A stretch of 44,299 nt of DNA from Gnetum montanum. Taxonomy: Eukaryota; Streptophyta; Gnetopsida; Gnetales; Gnetaceae. The translations under genes were made by a program, and so were the position numbers. Numbering within the stretch: the first letter of the stretch is position 1; each line of letters begins with the position of its first letter. The DNA is taken from assembly GCA_015680685.1 (NCBI GenBank), contig MNCI01016577.1, positions 64,001 through 108,299 on the forward strand. Direction: 5' to 3'. Below the pieces are notes generated by a model. The model ran no database searches. It saw only the letters and a list, made by a program, of their open reading frames with translations, and had not been told where the DNA came from. Shown in pieces: positions 41,868 to 44,299 of the stretch.

Positions 41868-43825
41868 GAAAACAAAACCATGTAGCCATGGACACGGTGG
41901 CCAAAGAAACTAAAACCATGAAAGGATCAAAAACAACTTAATTAGAGGTCCCTGCCACCATTGCCAAACCTTCAATGTTAGATGCATTTAGTTCTAACCC
42001 ACCTAGGCCAAACTTCAAAAGAAAGGATTGATACAAGTACATAAAGTTGCCCATGAAACTATATGAGTTTCTTGATTAGTTTATCAAGAGTAGTTACATC
42101 TAGTATAAATAGCTAACCAAGAATGTCCATAAGAGGCATGATTGCTTATGTGAGATTGGTAAGGATCTGACCATAGCTACAAAAGGCAATCTACCCATAC
42201 CTAAATAGTTTAAAATAAGTAAATTTTTCCATTACCACCAGCTTCTTAGTCATGACATTGATTTTTTATTAGTTTTAAAGAGAAATTTATAGAGAATGAT
42301 AGAAAATGGTGAATTGGTCCTAGACACATTCAATCTAGTTAGTTCTCAAAACCATAGAATGCAAGTATGTAAAGATCCATTGAATGCCCATAATAACCCA
42401 TATATCATATCTACATTCAACATTAATAACAACCTTAAACACACTAAGAAGCCATTTGTGTTGGATACCTCCTTATGATGAAAGGGTTTCAACTTCATCA
42501 AGTTCAAGGGCTCCTTTTGTCATAAGGATACAATTACTTGCACCTCTCACATAACCATTTATTATTAGAGCATCCCCTCCTTCTACCACTAAGCCTATAT
42601 CTCAAGTTGATTAGTGTCCTCTCATGGTAGCCAATTCTTCAACTACTCCATAGCTAGACAATAAAAAATCACCTTCAAAATAACGTAAGAAGCGAGCCCT
42701 AAGCCTAAGGCCAAGGATAATAAACAAGCAAAGGTATGGAAGAAAGTAGATCCACAAAAGCCTACACCTATTTCAGCCATTCCCATGAGCTCTAATGTTC
42801 AAGCTACTTTAACTAGTTAATATTGGGAGAACAATAAACAATAAGAGAAAGGGAAGGGACCTAAACTATAAACACTAAAGCATGAGGTAAAAAGTTAAGG
42901 CAGAATGGAAGAATTTAAAGGAAAAAAGAATTAAAAAGTATCAAGTAGTAACAAAGGCTTCCTCATTGCCATGGAATAAGTAAAGCTTTTGGTTAAATAG
43001 GAAAATATCTCTTTGAGCCTATATGACCTAGTGATGACCTCTTTTGCTTAGCACAAATCCTTAGTTGAAATGTTGACCTCCATCCTGGTCAATGAAGATA
43101 TTCTAGCTGATGAAAATTTCATTCCTATAGTAATGGTGCCACCTTAACCTATGGAAGAAATGAAGTTAACACCCTTAGTGTTTCATGATAGTGAGGTAAA
43201 GACTAGTTTACAAAGTGGTGAAATATCAAGAGTCCCATCTTTATAACTATTAGGATTAACTAATACAAGGTACACTAGGTGCACGTTGATGATGGAGTGG
43301 TAATAAATGTCATATACTTTTCCATTATGGAGCTTCTATGCTTGGTGGAACATTTGCAAAGTACAACCACTTCTACTCTTAAGTCCTTTAATGGATCATG
43401 AGTAGTAGTAAGAGGATCCATCTCTTTAGACTTCATTGTTGGAAAATAATTCCCCACATTTGCTAATTTATTAGTGGTGGAAGAGATACCAAGGTTCAAT
43501 CTAATTCTAGGAAGGTCTTGGTTAGTTGAATTATGAGTAGTTTCTTCCCCTATCCATCAAGAAATTCATTTGCCTTATGAGGAAGGTGAAATTATAATCC
43601 ATAGAGAGAGCACCATCACTTTTTCTATCAACAATGTTGACATAGAATAAGGATTTGATGTGGAGTTTCAAGAAGAAACTCCTATCACTAAAAAAAAAGT
43701 TTGAAAGCACAATTATGTAGATTAAGCTAAGACTAAGAATAATGAGGCCATGACCAAACCATGGGGGAAGCTCTCATTCAACATTGTAAGGGAAGGAAAT
43801 GGAGAGTACAAAATTGTGCAATAAA
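41868..43825 (+). pseudogene. Element E gag C-terminus and protease (after nested A)
   Basis: It continues E's gag after element A. KNVHKRHDCLCEIGKDLTIA and MIENGELVLDTFNL (near 42296) match D's MIDRGDLVLDA. SLYDLVMTSFA (about 43010) matches D's SIYKLVMTS. The protease follows with VHVDDGVVINVIYF (from 43279), GSISLDFIVGK and LILGRSWLVEL (about 43500), then PIHQEIHLPYEEGEIIIH and VEFQEETPI, which line up block by block with D. A protease Asp is present (DDG) but stops and frame changes break it. No RT follows before the window ends. Confidence 0.75.
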
Positions 43826-44299
43826 GATGTTACACTTTTTCTAATCTTTCAAATATTAGGAAACTATTGTGCAATTAAGTACATCATGTAATTATTCAAC
43901 ACATATTGTATGATGTAGGCTTTTACTTTGTAGCTTAGTTTTCAACTTTTATTCACATGTTTTATTTTAATTTACTTTATAGATTTTGGCCTTGTTATGC
44001 TTTATTTTGCTTTACTACATAACCTTTACTTTACATTTGTGTTAAGTTTATGATTTATGCCTATTTCTCTTTGTGTTTACATAAAACTATAAAATGAAAT
44101 AAAAAATAGAAAACATAAAACCAATCAATCATATTATCCACCATGCCTTGCATGAATTATACCTTGTTAGGGACCTCATCTCAAGCCTTGAAATGAAGCT
44201 TAGATGTGGATTCTTTTGGAGGAGTTTCATGTACCATCAATATAGTTTGTAAGGATGGACATAAATTTTTTTTTAAAAAAAAAATACAAAAAAAACTAA
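43826..44299 (+). other. AT-rich tail of element E to the window edge
   Basis: No coding frame or recognisable LTR start is seen. The last bases are A/T runs. It may be the non-coding interior after the protease, as in element D, with the 3' LTR beyond the window. Confidence 0.45.

Noticed and set aside
43275-43499. A 74-codon minus-strand frame
   Set aside because: Antisense to the protease of element E, which has clear motifs on the plus strand.

Overview
The window is plant nuclear DNA, most likely from a large gymnosperm (conifer-type) genome. It is AT-rich and almost entirely nested, decayed retrotransposons. Many in-frame stops are TAG, TAA or TGA where the family would have CAG, CAA or CGA, which is the signature of long-term cytosine methylation and deamination. 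I see no intact host gene, tRNA, rRNA or CRISPR. The lineage guess is inference, since nothing here names a species.

Layout. (1) 1-1340: the 5' end of a minus-strand LTR element F (LTR 457-1340, primer site, start of a gag-like frame). (2) 1380-3069 and 22307-23636: the two halves of one plus-strand LINE, with the GDFN endonuclease motif in the first half and the RT core in the second. (3) 3070-22306: LTR element B inserted in the LINE, with 5-bp target duplication TAGAT/TAGAC. It carries a gag, a roughly 2-kb non-coding stretch and a second ORF, but no pol. (4) 4368-14342: element D, on the minus strand, inserted in B's gag. It has about 1.9-kb LTRs packed with palindromes and a gag-protease frame, with no RT or integrase. 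(5) 23637-28006: element C, a relative of B and F, inserted in the LINE C-terminus. It carries only the second ORF, and its 3' LTR is cut short. (6) 28019-28632 and 41868-44299: element E, a plus-strand relative of D, cut at its 5' side and split by A. (7) 28633-41867: element A, a 13.2-kb Ty3/Gypsy element of a Tat-like type with 3.3-kb LTRs.

Element A is the centrepiece. Its order is gag - protease - extra RNase H - RT - RNase H - integrase - extra ORF. Each LTR carries, upstream of its TATA box, pieces of two kinds of host leucine-rich-repeat gene: an NLR-type LRR stretch and a receptor-like-protein-type LRR. Both LTRs share the same frameshift and the same stop-codon position in the NLR piece, so the capture and its decay came before this insertion. 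The extra ORF after integrase is open for 171 codons and has its own TATA-like box, while gag and pol are broken.

Insertion order: LINE first; then B and C into it; D into B; E joined to C by a deletion; A into E. B, C and F form one superfamily (shared LTR ends, primer site, polypurine tract and a conserved LTR motif). D and E form another (shared gag and protease). Three or four of the LTR elements (B, C, D and possibly E) lack pol and would have needed enzymes from other elements, but no enzyme donor can be proved from this window.
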